The position numbers were made by a program, and so were the translations under genes. A DNA stretch of 64,000 nucleotides from Charina bottae (Eukaryota > Chordata > Lepidosauria > Squamata > Charinaidae): contig JALMGJ010000001.1 in NCBI GenBank assembly GCA_023362775.1, positions 59,737,501 to 59,801,500 of the forward strand, in the 5' to 3' direction. How positions within the stretch are numbered: the first letter of the stretch is position 1; the number at the start of each line of letters is the position of its first letter. The notes beneath the pieces were generated by a model. That model ran no database searches. It was not told the origin of the DNA and was given only the letters and a program-made list of their open reading frames with translations. Positions 42,370 through 52,369 of this stretch are shown piece by piece.

Positions 42370-43820
42370 TAAATGATATGCCACCTGAGATTGCAAAGTG
42401 CTGGTATGATGCAATGCTACAGAAATTAGATTCCTTGAAAGAAAATAAAACTTGGAAATTAGTTAATCTACCTCCCAATGAACGTTGCCTGGGTTGTAGA
42501 TAGGTCTTCAAATTTAAAAAGGATGCTAGTGGGAAAATTCAAAAATACAAAGCAAGATTAATTGCTAAAGGATTTTCTCAAAGAAAACATTTAGACTTTA
42601 ACAAAACCTTTGCACCTGTTACAAAGGGTGAATCAATCAGATTGTTGCTGAAGGTTGCTGCACAAAAATGCAACAAAGATGCCCTCCTAACAGTCACTCA
42701 TGCCCTTGTCATCTCCCATATAGACTATTGTAATGCGCTCTACATGGGGCTACCCTTGAGGAGTATCCAGAAGCTTCAACTGGTCCAGAATGCAGCTGCG
42801 CGGACAGTTATTGGGGCCAGAAGATCGGCCCATGACACTGCTGTTGCGTGAGCTGCATTGGGTACCGGTTTGCTTCCAGGTACAATTCAAGGTGTTGGTT
42901 ATCACCTTTAAAGCCCTACATGGCATAGGGCCAGGCTACCTGAGGAACCGTCTCATCCCCAGAACATCGACCCATCCCACCAGATCAGCCAGAGAGGGCT
43001 TGCTGCGGACCCCATTGACCAAAGAGTTCCATCTAGTGGGGTCCAGGAGGCAGGCCTTCTCTGCAGTTGCGCCCGCCCTTTGGAATACCTTACCCCCGGA
43101 GCTGAGGCTGGTTTCCTCACTCCCGACCTTCGGGAAAGGCTTAAAGACCTGGTTCTGCCGTCTTGCCTGGGAGGAAAATGCCAACAGTTCCTCTTGGGGA
43201 TGGCTGGTCCCATGAAGCCTCCCAGTATTCCATTTTTAACATCTTTTATACTTGGATTCTACAGTATTTATTTATTGTAATTTTATATTTATCTTTTTAA
43301 TTATGTTTTATTGTGAACCGCCCAGGGTCCCTGACAGGGGAGATGGGCGGTAATATAAATTTAATAAAATAAAATAAAAAGGAATGTCAGTTCATCATTA
43401 TGATATTCAAACTGCATTTCTGTATGGTGAGTTAGACCAGAAATTGTACATGCAACAACCACCTGGTTTTGAACAAGGTAAAAATTTAGTGTGTGAACTA
43501 CAAAAATCAATCAATGGTTTGAAACAAGCAGCTCGCTGCTGGAACTTAAAATTAGATGAAAAACTGCAAAGTTTTGGTTTTGAAAAAGGAATAGCAGATC
43601 CATGTGTTTATGTTAAGAAAGACAAACAAAGGTTTATGTATTTGTGTTTGTATGTTGTTTATTTACTGTTACTTACTTCATCAGACAAACAGACATGATT
43701 TTGAAACATACATGAAGAACAATTTTACGTTAAAGAATCTTGGCATAGTAACAAATTACTTAGGCTTGGAAATATACAGAGAAAAAGATGGTAATTTCCT
43801 GGTAAGCCAAAGTAATAAAA
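42370..43820 (+). pseudogene. Copia reverse transcriptase, split by a LINE
   Basis: The N-terminal blocks are at 42380-42660 (NKTWKLVNLPPNERC, KYKARLIAKGFSQ, FNKTFAPVTKGESIRLLLKV). The C-terminal blocks resume at 43381 (HHYDIQTAFLYGELDQKLYM, QPPGFEQGKNLVCELQKSI, GLKQAARCWN). The catalytic YVDD box reads Y-V-V-Y at 43651-43662, so both active-site aspartates are lost. A frame change follows near 43690, after which FETYMKNNFTLKNLGIV continues. The LINE insertion separates the two halves cleanly. Confidence 0.88.
42669..43380 (+). mobile_element. L2/CR1-group LINE 3' end inserted in the Copia RT
   Basis: This 5'-truncated insertion encodes the C-terminus of a CR1/L2-group LINE: HALVISHIDYCNALYMGLPL, QKLQLVQNAAARTVIG, ELHWVPVCFQVQFKVLVITF and RRQAFSAVAPALWNTLPPEL, with one stop at about 42849. 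The 3' UTR ends GGGAGATGGGCGGTAATATA followed by (TAAAA)n. Removing it joins copia VAAQK to GMSVHHYD. Similar tails lie at 34755-35040 and 47655-47760. No clear TSD apart from a shared A-run. Confidence 0.92.
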
Positions 43821-44605
43821 TCAAGAGACTCCTAGAGGAATTTAACATGCAGGAATGTAAATCAGTCTTAACCCCTATGCTTCCTGAATTCCAGAAGGAG
43901 ATGGGAGAACCTGAGTTATCTGAGGCAGATGGGTTTAGGTCTCTAATTGGAAGTTTATTGTACATTGCAAATCATTCTCGCCCAGATATTTCTAATGCTG
44001 TTTCAATTTTAAGCAGACAAGTAGAAAAACCAACTTCTACTGGGGAGGCAGCATTGAAAATATTGTTTAGATATTTACAAGGCATAAAGGATTACTGTCT
44101 GAGGCTTTCTGATTCTGGGACAGGAGAATTACAAGCATATGCTGATTCAGACGGGATCAGACCTCACTGATTGTAAGTCAACTTCTGGAGCTATAATACA
44201 GTATGCTGGCTCAACAATTGCCTGGCATTCTAAGAAATGGACACTTGTTGCTCTTTCTACGGCAGAAGCAGAATTTTATAGCCTAGCGCAAATCTGTAAT
44301 GATATTGTATGGTTTAAACAATGATTAAAAGATATAGGCATGGAATTGCACCAGCCTGTAACTGTTTTTGAAGATAATCAAGCTTGTATTCATATGGCTC
44401 AGTCTGAGGGTTGTAGGAACAGAACTAAGCATATTGACATATGATACTATCATGTCAAGGATTTAATAGCCAAATGTGAAATCATGTTAAAGTATTGTGA
44501 CTCAAAAGACATGATTGCTGATTTTCTAACAAAGCCCCTTGCTGCAGTAAAACACAAGGAGTTAACTGAAAAAATTGGGTTGCGACTTACACCTCTAGTA
44601 TAATA
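43820..44605 (+). pseudogene. Copia RT thumb and RNase H
   Basis: The frame 43604-44170 gives the RT connection (NNFTLKNLGIVTNYLGLEIY, LIGSLLYIANHSRPDISNAV, LKILFRYLQGIKDYCLRLSD) and the start of RNase H (LQAYADSD). A frameshift at about 44150 is followed by DLTDCKSTSGAIIQYAGSTI, KKWTLVALSTAEAEFYSLAQ, a stop, then VFEDNQACIHMAQSEGC and DMIADFLTKPLAAVKHKELT. These are the copia RNase H blocks with the catalytic D, E, D set present in pieces. The element would have degraded the RNA template here. Confidence 0.88.
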
Positions 44606-44612
44606 AGAGGAG
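44601..44612 (+). promoter_or_regulatory. Copia polypurine tract
   Basis: The purine-rich AATAAGAGGAG lies directly before the 3' LTR, the expected plus-strand primer. Confidence 0.75.
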
Positions 44613-44986
44613 TGTTCGTGTATTATTCTTTTGAGGAGTAAGTCACAGCAATAAAGCCTTATTAGGTAAACACCTGCAAACTTTAAAAGGTCAGGCAGCA
44701 CATGATGCAGACTGAAGAGTATAAAAGAGCCTGCCTGCCCTGCCTTCCTGCTTACTCCTTCCTGCTTCTGTTCCTGTTTCTGCTTGCTTTTACTTCTGTT
44801 TGTTACTACTTCTGGTATGTGGATTTTGTAACACTTCCAGGGATCTGGAAGAGGACTGTAAATAGTATCTGTTTGTATGAATAACAAATATAACTGCTAC
44901 TAAGTTACTAAAATGACTGGTGCCATTGATTGGTCTCTGGTGCTGTTCTGATACTCTGCGTGTGCAAGAAAACACACTCTCCAACA
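44613..44986 (+). repeat. Copia 3' LTR
   Basis: 374 bp from TGTTCGTGTATTATTC to CTCTCCAACA, with TATAAAAG at 44720-44727, followed by the TSD copy TATAC. Divergence from the 5' LTR shows the insertion is not recent. Confidence 0.95.
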
Positions 44987-44994
44987 TATACCAA

Positions 44995-45330
44995 GGTCAT
45001 CACTTTGGGAAGCAGCTGAGAAAATGGTACACTTGCTTGGCCACTTCTGTCATCATTGTCATGGATTGTCAGACCCTGTCTTGAGTATTGTGTCTGGTTC
45101 TGAGCACCACTTTTTACAAACGATTCAGGAAACATTGGAACAGGTTCAGAGAAGGGCAACAAAAATGATCCAGGTCTAGAAACTAAGACCCTACAATGAG
45201 GGATTGAAGGAGCTGAATATATTTTGCCTTCAGGAAAAAATATCAAGGTGCTATATGATATAACTCTTTGAATACCTGGAAGAATGTCACACAGAAGAAG
45301 GTCATATATAGCAAAAAAAACTCAGAACCT
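44995..45330 (+). pseudogene. CR1 LINE 3' end, displaced by Copia
   Basis: Broken codons read LRPCLEYCVWF-like, then sequence for GTGSEKGNKNDPG (CAGAGAAGGGCAACAAAAAT), the conserved CR1 C-terminal coding block, continuing to TCACACAGAAGAAGG. This continues the CR1 of 37990-39240. The two pieces were one element before Copia inserted. Confidence 0.72.
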
Positions 45331-45599
45331 GACTTGGTTCTTAAAGCCCTCGTGTGTAAGGTGCCTTTCATCCCTCATAAATTCTGTGTTCTATTAACCT
45401 CAGAACTTCAGCTGAGTAGCAACTAGGAATATAAAACAATTATCATGGATTTCTAAAGAAGTGAATTGGTGGAGTCCACTATAATAATTCCGCCGTGACC
45501 TAGACAGTAGAAAGAATAGAGCCCACTGGTGTCCATCTAGTTAAAAATATGCACAAAACATGTTTATTAGGGGGGGGGGAAGCATATATTTAATTTGTG

Positions 45600-46135
45600 T
45601 GCCTTGGTAGAATGTTTACTGAAGACGGGAATATGGATGGAAAATTTTTAAAGAGTAGAAAGATTGGTAGAAAGGTAGTGGGTAGTACATGGTCTCTTTG
45701 TCAGGAATTAATGTTTGCCAAAAGAGGTAAAAATGGCTGTGCATAAGGGCATACTCTCACCGATTTGGGAGTGGAAGTGAGAATTGGGTATGTCAAGAGA
45801 AACATAAAGGTTAGATGCTGTGGGAAAGGGATATTTTTAAAAAATGTGGTAAAACAAGAAGAGATAGGGTCTAGAATAAATGGGTGTTGAATATATGGGG
45901 ACTGAATACAAAAGTGAGTGACCAGTATGAAATGAATGAGGATCATATGGCAAAACAAATATATGAAATTAATGGATCAAGAAGAAAGGGAAGACTGAGA
46001 AAGTCTTGGTTGGATGGAGTTGATGAGATCCTAAAAGAGAAAGAGAGAGGTGAGAAGTTTAAAGAACCAAAGGCAATATATGAAGCAGTATACATGTGTG
46101 ATGTTAAGCAAGGATGATTTGCAAGTATAGAATGC
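45600..46135 (+). pseudogene. Decayed non-LTR LINE ORF2 C-terminus
   Basis: The 45884-46117 frame encodes MAKQIYEINGSRRKGRLRKS then WLDGVDEILKEKER, matching the 'GRPRKRWLDGV' block near the C-terminus of several LINE clades. Upstream broken codons (MFTEDGNMDGKFLK, VRIGYVKRNIKVRCCG) fit the preceding region. The clade (R4- or RTE-like) is not certain. Confidence 0.6.
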
Positions 46136-46369
46136 TATGGAGAGGTGTAGTGAATAGAGTTGGTGTAAATTAGATTTAGCTATCTTTTCTTATCTTATGA
46201 CTTTAACTTTTTTGGCTTATGGTTTCCTATCCCCTTTCTGCACTTTGAATAAAGTTGCTTAATCCAAAATGGAATAGAGTGATGAATATGTATGTATGCA
46301 TGCATTGTACGCATTGATGAGTATGTACAGTATGTATTGTATTGTCTGTATGCATTGGGGAAGTTTACT

Positions 46370-46455
46370 TTATGTATTTATTTATTTATTAAATGTATAT
46401 GGCTGCCCAACTCACACACAGTGACTCCAGGCAGTTACAGAAGTAAACAAATATA
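46370..46455 (-). mobile_element. Antisense CR1/L2-type 3' tail
   Basis: TATTTATTTATTTATTAAAT followed by GGCTGCCCAACTC and GTGACTCCAGGCAGTT is a decayed reverse copy of the LINE tail. Confidence 0.55.
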
Positions 46456-48375
46456 TAAAGGAAATTTACATTAAAAACTTTGTATTAGGAAAAAATGCAA
46501 AAAAGTAACCTCTGCATATAAGGGAAAGGTGTGAAAATCTTCCAGTGCAAATTTTTGGACCTACATTTTCCTCATCAAAGAGAAATATGGTGACTACCAT
46601 TAATGAACTTCAATTCCCTTCTCAGAACTTTCTGCAAAAAGAGTAAAAGAGTAAAAGAGGTAGAATAAGGATTTAGTCTCAGTTAAAGGTTTTAAATTAT
46701 GGATTTATCCAAGTTTTACCCTTTGTTTGGGAAGGTCAGGAGTGTGCATGTCTGTTTATTCTCTTCATTCTTCCCGGCTTTTTGCATCAGTTTTGCATAT
46801 TGAGCTTCCAGGAACTATTTTCAACTTCGAAGAGCATTTGAGCATGAAGAACACATTTCTTGATGTCTTTAGCTACAAAATTGGCATGCAGCTGGGCTTG
46901 CAGTTACACAGTATGAAGGAGGGCAATGTCTTAAATCCGCTGTTTATTACCCAGGAAGTTCTGATCAAGTTTATGTTTCTAAAGATTTCAACATATCAGC
47001 TCAACTGAAGAATTGGGACAAGCTATTGTAAATATGAACCATCAAAGCACCAGCCATTTCAATGAAATGAAGCAAATCAATTGTTTTTCATAAAGGTGCC
47101 TTTCATATCTCCTTTTTCAGGGTCTCTATTTCCTTACTAGAGGAACTCAGCATTTTTATATTTATTTGACAATGGTGCAAACTGAACAAACGTTAGGTAT
47201 ATGTTCTTTCTAATTGTAATTCTAAAGATCACTGATCTCATTAAGACAGTTGGACAATTTAACATAACTGACAGAACTGTATACGTATTGTGTATTTTGT
47301 ATTATATTGTTTTGTGTCTCTGGAGTTTTATTTGGCTTTGTATCTACTATCTTCTCTTGAATTATTTTATTTATATCAGTAGGAGAAAGCTCAGCTGAAA
47401 AGCTGAGAATGAATGGAAAGCAATAAAATGGTACTTAAACAACTTGATACTTTTTGGCTGGGAGAGCTCTTTTACCTATAAAACCTGATATTAGAATCTA
47501 TGTCAAAGTATAATGTTACTTTTGTACAACAAATCCAGTGCTGGCACTCTCAAGTATACATTGATTTATCCAATTTGGGAGTCTAACTGATATCCAAAAT
47601 TGTGCTTCTATAGTCACTAGTTTATAGTGTTGTGCCAAGTTTATTATGAAATAATATTGATATGAAAGAGTTCCCCGTTGGGGGAGATGGACGGTGATAT
47701 AAATTTAAATAATAATTAATAATAAATAAATAAACAAACAAACAAACAAACAAACAAACTTGTTTGGAGATTTAGGGCTCAAAATCCACAATGGCTGCAG
47801 CTCAAATCTGCCTTTCAGTATTAACAGAGAACTACATTGCAGAATTCATATACTGTAAATGTCTCTTTCTAAATATTTCCCCACCCTCAATTAATAAAAA
47901 GAGTGTATTGGCATGGACAGGGATACAACATTTTATATGAAATAAGATTTCATTGAGATAATTTCTTCCTCCCATCACAACAAAGGGTAATAATGTATTA
48001 TAGCTAATCTTGCAGCCAAAGTTTGGCATAGGGGTACCTGAGCTGGTACTGTTGCTGTTCCTATTTTTTTAAAATATGAATAAGGTACAGTTGGCAGGAT
48101 ATGTACAGAATAACAGGTGCTCGTTTTATTATTTTTACAATAAAATATATTTTCTATAGCAACCTGGCCCTTATTCTCAGGTGAATGTGTTTAGCAGAAG
48201 GCAGGAGAAGCAAACTCCATTTTACTCCTGAAGTCATGATGGAATTATAAATACCAGTGAATTTAGAATGTAAAATTTTACACCCTGAAATATTTCCTTC
48301 TTTTGTTATAGAGAAGAATAAAGAAATGACTTCTGGATTTTGTTTTGTTTTGTTTTACTTCTCAGTCAGGCTTGC
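46456..48375. other. Largely unique interval with one LINE tail
   Basis: A sense CR1/L2 tail lies at 47655-47760 (GTTGGGGGAGATGGACGGTG, then (TAAA)n/(CAAA)n). Otherwise no gene or clear repeat. The 93-codon frame at 46727-47008 has no recognisable motif. Confidence 0.45.
47655..47760 (+). mobile_element. CR1/L2-type 3' tail with (CAAA)n end
   Basis: GGGGGAGATGGACGGTGATA then TAAATTTAAATAATAATTAA and a run of six CAAA units. This is the 3' end only. Confidence 0.75.
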
Positions 48376-48381
48376 AGTCCT

Positions 48382-48440
48382 GAGATATACTGGTAATCTC
48401 CCATCCTATTAACTATGTTTAATCCTGCTTAGGCATTTGT
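48382..48440 (-). mobile_element. 5S rRNA-derived fragment
   Basis: GGTAATCTCCCATCCTATTA then AATCCTGCTTAGG is the reverse of the 5S internal region, more diverged than the copy at 23728-23812. Confidence 0.55.
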
Positions 48441-48465
48441 TTTTATTAGTCAAATGTCAGGAAGA

Positions 48466-48720
48466 TAACTGGTGAAGAAGGAGGGGACTCCCTCCAGGGG
48501 GATAAACGCATGCGCAGTACTGAATCGGTTTGCCTTCCTCACAAGAGGCTGAAGAAGGCACTGCCCTAATTTCTTGGGCCTTTTCTCTGAGCATTACTAG
48601 TTCATTTTAGTTTATCTGGATTCTGTCTAGCAGAGTAGAACAATAAAACACTAGAGCCTTTACACCAAGTCTCAGCGTGTTCCTTCGCTTGAAGTCAGGA
48701 CATCAAGTTATCAAAACGGT
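48466..48720 (+). mobile_element. Possible solo LTR or LTR fragment
   Basis: A GC-richer block starts TGTCAGGAAGATAACTGG and contains GCATGCGCAGTACTG and CAATAAAACACTAGAGCC, with the AATAAA signal about 55 bases before GAAGTCAGGACA. That is the U3-R-U5 look of a retroviral LTR. No TSD could be confirmed. Confidence 0.35.
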
Positions 48721-48724
48721 CAGA

Positions 48725-49944
48725 CATACATCTTCTGTATGGATATGTTCAAGGAAGCAACATGGATAAGTTCATTTAATCATGTGAAATGGAGCTTGAT
48801 TAGAGTACATTAAATTTAAAGCAAGAACAGTTGAAAAGCATTAAGTGATTGTGGTGGTGGTAGAAGATGAGAAATTAAGATTATCGTATCTCAGCTGCAA
48901 GTGTCCAGACTGTTGGAGATTCTGGCAAATCCAGCATGCCTCATCAGCATATGGATGGTTGCTCTAGGATGCAAGCTCTCCATGCTTTTGAGGAAGCTGT
49001 TTGTGGCCACTCCCACTCCCACTTCCTCTCTCTCTCTCTCTCTCTCTCTCCCTCTCTCCTCCGACTGGGAGCAAAGCACACGGCTGTGTGCTGCTCCATC
49101 TTAGGCCATGGATGGGCCTAGGAGATTTCCCCCCCTTTCTACACACATCTCTTGCCAGCAATGAGGGGCAAGAGTTAATTAAGTTTAGGGAACAGAAAGA
49201 AGAAATGGAACATCATTTATCTACCAAAAATGCTGTACCTGCAATGAATAAACGTAAGGACTCTTTTGTACTTACTTTTCATACCTGCCATGTCTAAGCT
49301 TGTGTTTCTTTATGCTAAGGTGGGCTAAAGGTGTAAGACTAACCTGGATCTCTCTAATATGCTCATGGGCTCTGTTTTTAAACGATATTCCTTTTCTGTA
49401 CATGAGTTTAGCAGCTCTGCTCCATTTCAGTAGTTCTAACAGACTGCTGAATGGGCTTCACAGAAAACCACTGGATGACAACAGAGCTAGAGTTTGTGTG
49501 CCATTCCAATTTTTAATCTGCCAAACATGGTAACCAGGGTCAACACATGTTAAAAAGGGGTGAGGCATTAATCACATAGTTGTGCCTGCCATCTTGACTT
49601 TTTAAATCTGATGCTTACACTAAGAAATGCTGAGTAATTCACAATTGAAGTCATGCACCTGGATATCTTTCTATGAACACTAACAATGATTTGTGAAAGG
49701 TTGAAACAGTAAAGAGGTGAGCAGACTAGAACTGTGGGAAGACCCAGCTAACCAGATCCTTTAGCAGAACAGTGGTAGCAGGATGAGGAACAGTGAAAAA
49801 TGGGCAGTATTTCCTACAACCTGAGGCCCAGCTTCTTTCTTGGCTGTGGCATTACCAAAAGCTGAGTAAATTGCTGTCTCTTTTATGGTATGGAATTATT
49901 CTGTGTCATATCCAGTAATAACAATACTATCTAACCCATCTGGA
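48725..49944. other. Gene-free interval with a (CT)n microsatellite
   Basis: (CT)n at about 49016-49055. Frames here are repeat-driven or random. Confidence 0.5.
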
Positions 49945-50019
49945 TAGGCTGACCATATTTCCTTGAGACAAAAACGGGACATTGGGATGGAAAAAACGGG
50001 ACGGGGTCCCCGCCCCCCA

Positions 50020-50375
50020 GGTCCACATGATTGGCTCCTGCCTGCAAACCAACCCCCGATCCGCGTGATTGGCTCCCGCCTGCAAACTCCACCCCCTAGT
50101 CCGTGTGATTGGCTCCCGCCTGCAAACTCTGCCCCCTGGTCAGTGCGATTGGCTCCCACCTGCAAACCCCGCCTCCTGGTCCATGCGATTGGCTCCTGCC
50201 TGCAAACCCTGCCCCGTCCATGCGATTGGCTCCTGCCAGCAAACCCCGCCCCCTGGTCCACGTGATTGGCTCCCGCCTGCAAACCCCGTCCCCCGTTATG
50301 CACGATTGGCTCCCGCCTGCAAACCCTGCCCCCCGTTATGCGCGATTGGCTCCCGCCTGCAAACCCCGCCCCCCC
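50020..50375. repeat. Minisatellite of about 39 bp with a CCAAT box and GC box in each unit
   Basis: Nine GATTGGCTCC(C/T) blocks occur at about 50030, 50067, 50106, 50146, 50185, 50222, 50261, 50303 and 50343, each followed by GCCTGCAAAC and a CCGCCCCC-like run. GATTGG is an inverted CCAAT core (NF-Y type) and the C-run a GC box. Open frames here are repeat artefacts. Confidence 0.93.
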
Positions 50376-50379
50376 AGTC

Positions 50380-50442
50380 CGTGAAAAAATTGTCTTCCAC
50401 GAAACTGGTCCCTCGTGCCAAAAAGTTTGGGTACCCCTGCTT
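50380..50442 (-). mobile_element. Terminus of a second hAT family
   Basis: On the minus strand GCAGGGGTACCCAAACTTTT, then GGCACGAGGGACCAGTTTCG and TGGAAGACAATTTTTTCACG match the widespread 'CAGTGGTtCCCAACCTTTTTGGCACCAGGGACCGG' hAT end. The minisatellite is its subterminal region, so this is an older hAT nested in, or fused to, the outer one. Confidence 0.7.
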
Positions 50443-50484
50443 AAACAGATTACCATTTATATAAAAAGACTTGCGATCACCCAC

Positions 50485-50571
50485 AAGGTCTGGGTCAAGG
50501 TTCCCTTTTGCAATAGGGTGAGACTGGAAATATATATATTGACTGTCAAAGGGAACCTTGACCCAGACCTT
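50485..50571. repeat. Perfect 24-bp inverted repeat
   Basis: AAGGTCTGGGTCAAGGTTCC continues to 50508 and its exact inverse lies at 50548-50571, separated by a 39-base loop. It adjoins a second hairpin at 50588-50654. Confidence 0.93.
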
Positions 50572-50587
50572 GCCCTGCTGCCAATTG

Positions 50588-50654
50588 GTCCTATATTTCT
50601 AGTCTTGCCATATTGTCAAAGTTTGACAATACAGCAAGACTAGAAATATAGGAC
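50588..50654. repeat. Perfect 21-bp inverted repeat with an inner 9-bp hairpin
   Basis: GTCCTATATTTCTAGTCTTG continues to 50608 and its exact inverse is 50634-50654. Inside, ATTGTCAAA/TTTGACAAT (50612-50630) forms another stem, and AAGGTCT just outside can pair with AGACCTT of the first hairpin. Confidence 0.93.
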
Positions 50655-50699
50655 AAGGTCTAACTAAGGCACACTGGAGTTTGATATCCTAAGATGTTA

Positions 50700-51850
50700 T
50701 GGACTGCAGATCTCATCAGCTGCGTCTATTCAGGCGGGAAGGTGCGCCCAGCCCACCCTGGCCCCAACGGTAGACTGTGCCTGTCCAGAGGGGTTCTCCT
50801 GCCAGCACCAGCTCCAGCACCGCAGATGCGAACATCGCCTCCCCCGCGCCTGTTCCGAAGGGACAGAACAGGATGTAGCCGGCCCCACCGCCATCCTGCG
50901 TACCTCCAGCGAGGGCTGGCATCACCAGCAGCAGCAGCAGCTCCAGGAGGCGGAGGCAGCTCCCTACCCGGAGGGGCTGCATCCCACCGTGTAGCTCGGC
51001 GGTGCCCCGGCCAACCGGTTCCCTGGCTTGCTCTGGCTGGGACGGCTCCTCCTGCCCGGCGTGGACAAGTGGTGAGAGCGCTCTCCTCCCATCCCGGGGC
51101 CCGCTGCTGCTACCGGGGTGGAGGAGCTCAGAGCGCCACGCCGGGAGGCTTCCTGCCATGCCTCGCTCAGTCCTCCCAGGGACCTGGGACAGCTCGGCTC
51201 AGCAGTGCTGCTGAAAGAGGAACTTCTCCACCTGGCCGGAAGTTTGGAAAGGGTGTGTGAATGCACGTAAGCTAGGCTGGCTGCCGGGGCGGAGGGACTG
51301 GGGGCCGTGAGGCTCGGCTCGGCTGCAAGAGCGGTGGCGAGGCAAGGCGGCAAGACTGGAGCGCACGAATCGGGCAAAAGCGGCGGAGATCCCAGCGGAT
51401 TCCAGGGGGGAAGGCTGAGTGGGTGTTTGGACATCGGCTTCTTGGCAGCGAGGCAAGGCTTGGCAGTGGAACTCCCGGCAGAGAAGCAGAGATGGGATTC
51501 AGGGACCGGATCTTTGGTCAGGAGGCAAGGCTCAGGGTCAGGACTCACCACTGCAGGGCTTCGGAGCATGCGGCACCGACAGGATCAGGTAAGGAGGCAG
51601 GAATGGGGTGGACTGTGGTGCTAGTTCTGGCGATGGGCTCGCACATGGCGAAACAACCGGGCTTCCAGGGCAGCATAGAAGACCGGTGTAGACGGGTGTC
51701 TCCGGCAGCGCAGCCCCTTTTATTATTCGCATTTCGCGCCGTTTGTGCATCTTGGCCAATCGGGCCTCGCACTGCTCGGCCCGCCTCTCCACCCTCCTTT
51801 GCTGCGCTCTGATAGGCGGGAGGGCTTCATTTTCCAGGCTGTCTCCCAAA
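50700..51850. other. CpG-rich cargo of the hAT element, exon-like frames
   Basis: The block is far richer in CpG than its surroundings. On the minus strand the 147-codon frame 50716-51159 has, after an internal Met, MQPLRVGSCLRLLELLLLLV then MPALAGGTQ, which looks like a secretory signal peptide with a cleavage site after ALAG. A 201-codon minus frame spans 50964-51569. On the plus strand AGGATCAGGTAAGGAGG near 51583 is a good splice-donor match ending the frame that starts at 51307. None of these frames matches a protein I recognise, and GC-rich DNA gives open frames by chance. Captured host promoter/first exon is an inference. Confidence 0.4.
51716..51760 (-). promoter_or_regulatory. Possible minus-strand core promoter in the hAT cargo
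   Basis: On the minus strand ATTGG (51756-51760, inverted CCAAT) lies about 33 bases before ATAAAAGG (51716-51723), with a GC-box-like CCCGCC near 51820. This gives a plausible CCAAT/TATA arrangement pointing into the CpG-rich frames. Confidence 0.35.
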
Positions 51851-51959
51851 ACGGGACAATACTGAGATTTTTGTCAAAAAGGCGGTACGGTTAAAAAATG
51901 CTAAAATAACAGGACTGTCCCGTTCAAAATGGGACGTATGGTCACCCTACATCTGGAAT

Positions 51960-52365
51960 ATAATTTGATTGAAAACCTACATATAAATCTTTAAAGGGCA
52001 CAAACAAATAAAGGCTATTAACCAGAATGTCATGGCAAGATGAATACAAAGAGCCTTTGGTCTATGGATTCTTTACCACTCTTGGATTTTAGATAATATG
52101 GTAATGGTTTCCCCCCCTCTTGAAAAATATGGAATATATAGAAGACCAAAAAGAACTATGTAGACAAAATAATGGCTTTTTTGTTATCCCGGCAGTGAGA
52201 CTCAATTATAATCCTCTTCTTGGCTTCATATGTATTATGCTGGTAGTACTTTCTCTGAGTATTCACCTGCTAAAGGGGAGGTTGTTAAATTGCTTGTTTG
52301 TTTGTATTTTGGTGCAGTGCTAGCCTCCTCATGATTAAAAAGCCTGCATTTGTTTCAGCCTTTTT
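51960..52365. other. Gene-free interval
   Basis: AT-rich. The 67-codon frame 52120-52323 has no recognisable motif beyond a hydrophobic stretch. Confidence 0.4.
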
Positions 52366-52369
52366 CCCC

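Larger units (their letters stand above)
39486..44986 (+). mobile_element. Full-length Ty1/copia LTR retrotransposon
   Basis: Two LTRs (39486-39846 and 44613-44986, both TGTT...CCAACA) bracket gag, protease, integrase, reverse transcriptase and RNase H in the copia order (integrase before RT). A perfect 5-bp duplication TATAC flanks it (39481-39485 and 44987-44991). A primer-binding site follows the 5' LTR and a purine tract precedes the 3' LTR. It sits inside a CR1 remnant and is interrupted by an L2/CR1-type LINE (42669-43380). Stops and frameshifts occur in every domain and the RT catalytic box is lost, so it is dead. Copia elements are uncommon in amniotes. Confidence 0.95.
49945..51949. 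mobile_element. 2-kb nonautonomous hAT element with GC-rich cargo
   Basis: The left end TAGGCTGACCATATTTCC and the inverted right end TAGGGTGACCATACGTCCC are terminal repeats of a known reptile hAT type (ends with ACGGGACAG-like blocks), flanked by the 8-bp duplication CATCTGGA (49937-49944 and 51950-51957). The interior is a patchwork: a minisatellite (50020-50375), a second hAT-type terminus (50380-50442), nested hairpins (50485-50654) and about 1.15 kb of CpG-rich DNA (50700-51850). No hAT transposase is recognisable. The cargo has open frames and promoter-like motifs, which suggests captured host sequence. Confidence 0.9.

Noticed and set aside
49896..50643. Repetitive Pro/Cys/Gly-rich frames of 90-186 codons
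   Set aside because: They arise from the CCAAT minisatellite of about 39 bp inside a hAT element, with no protein-like composition or start context.
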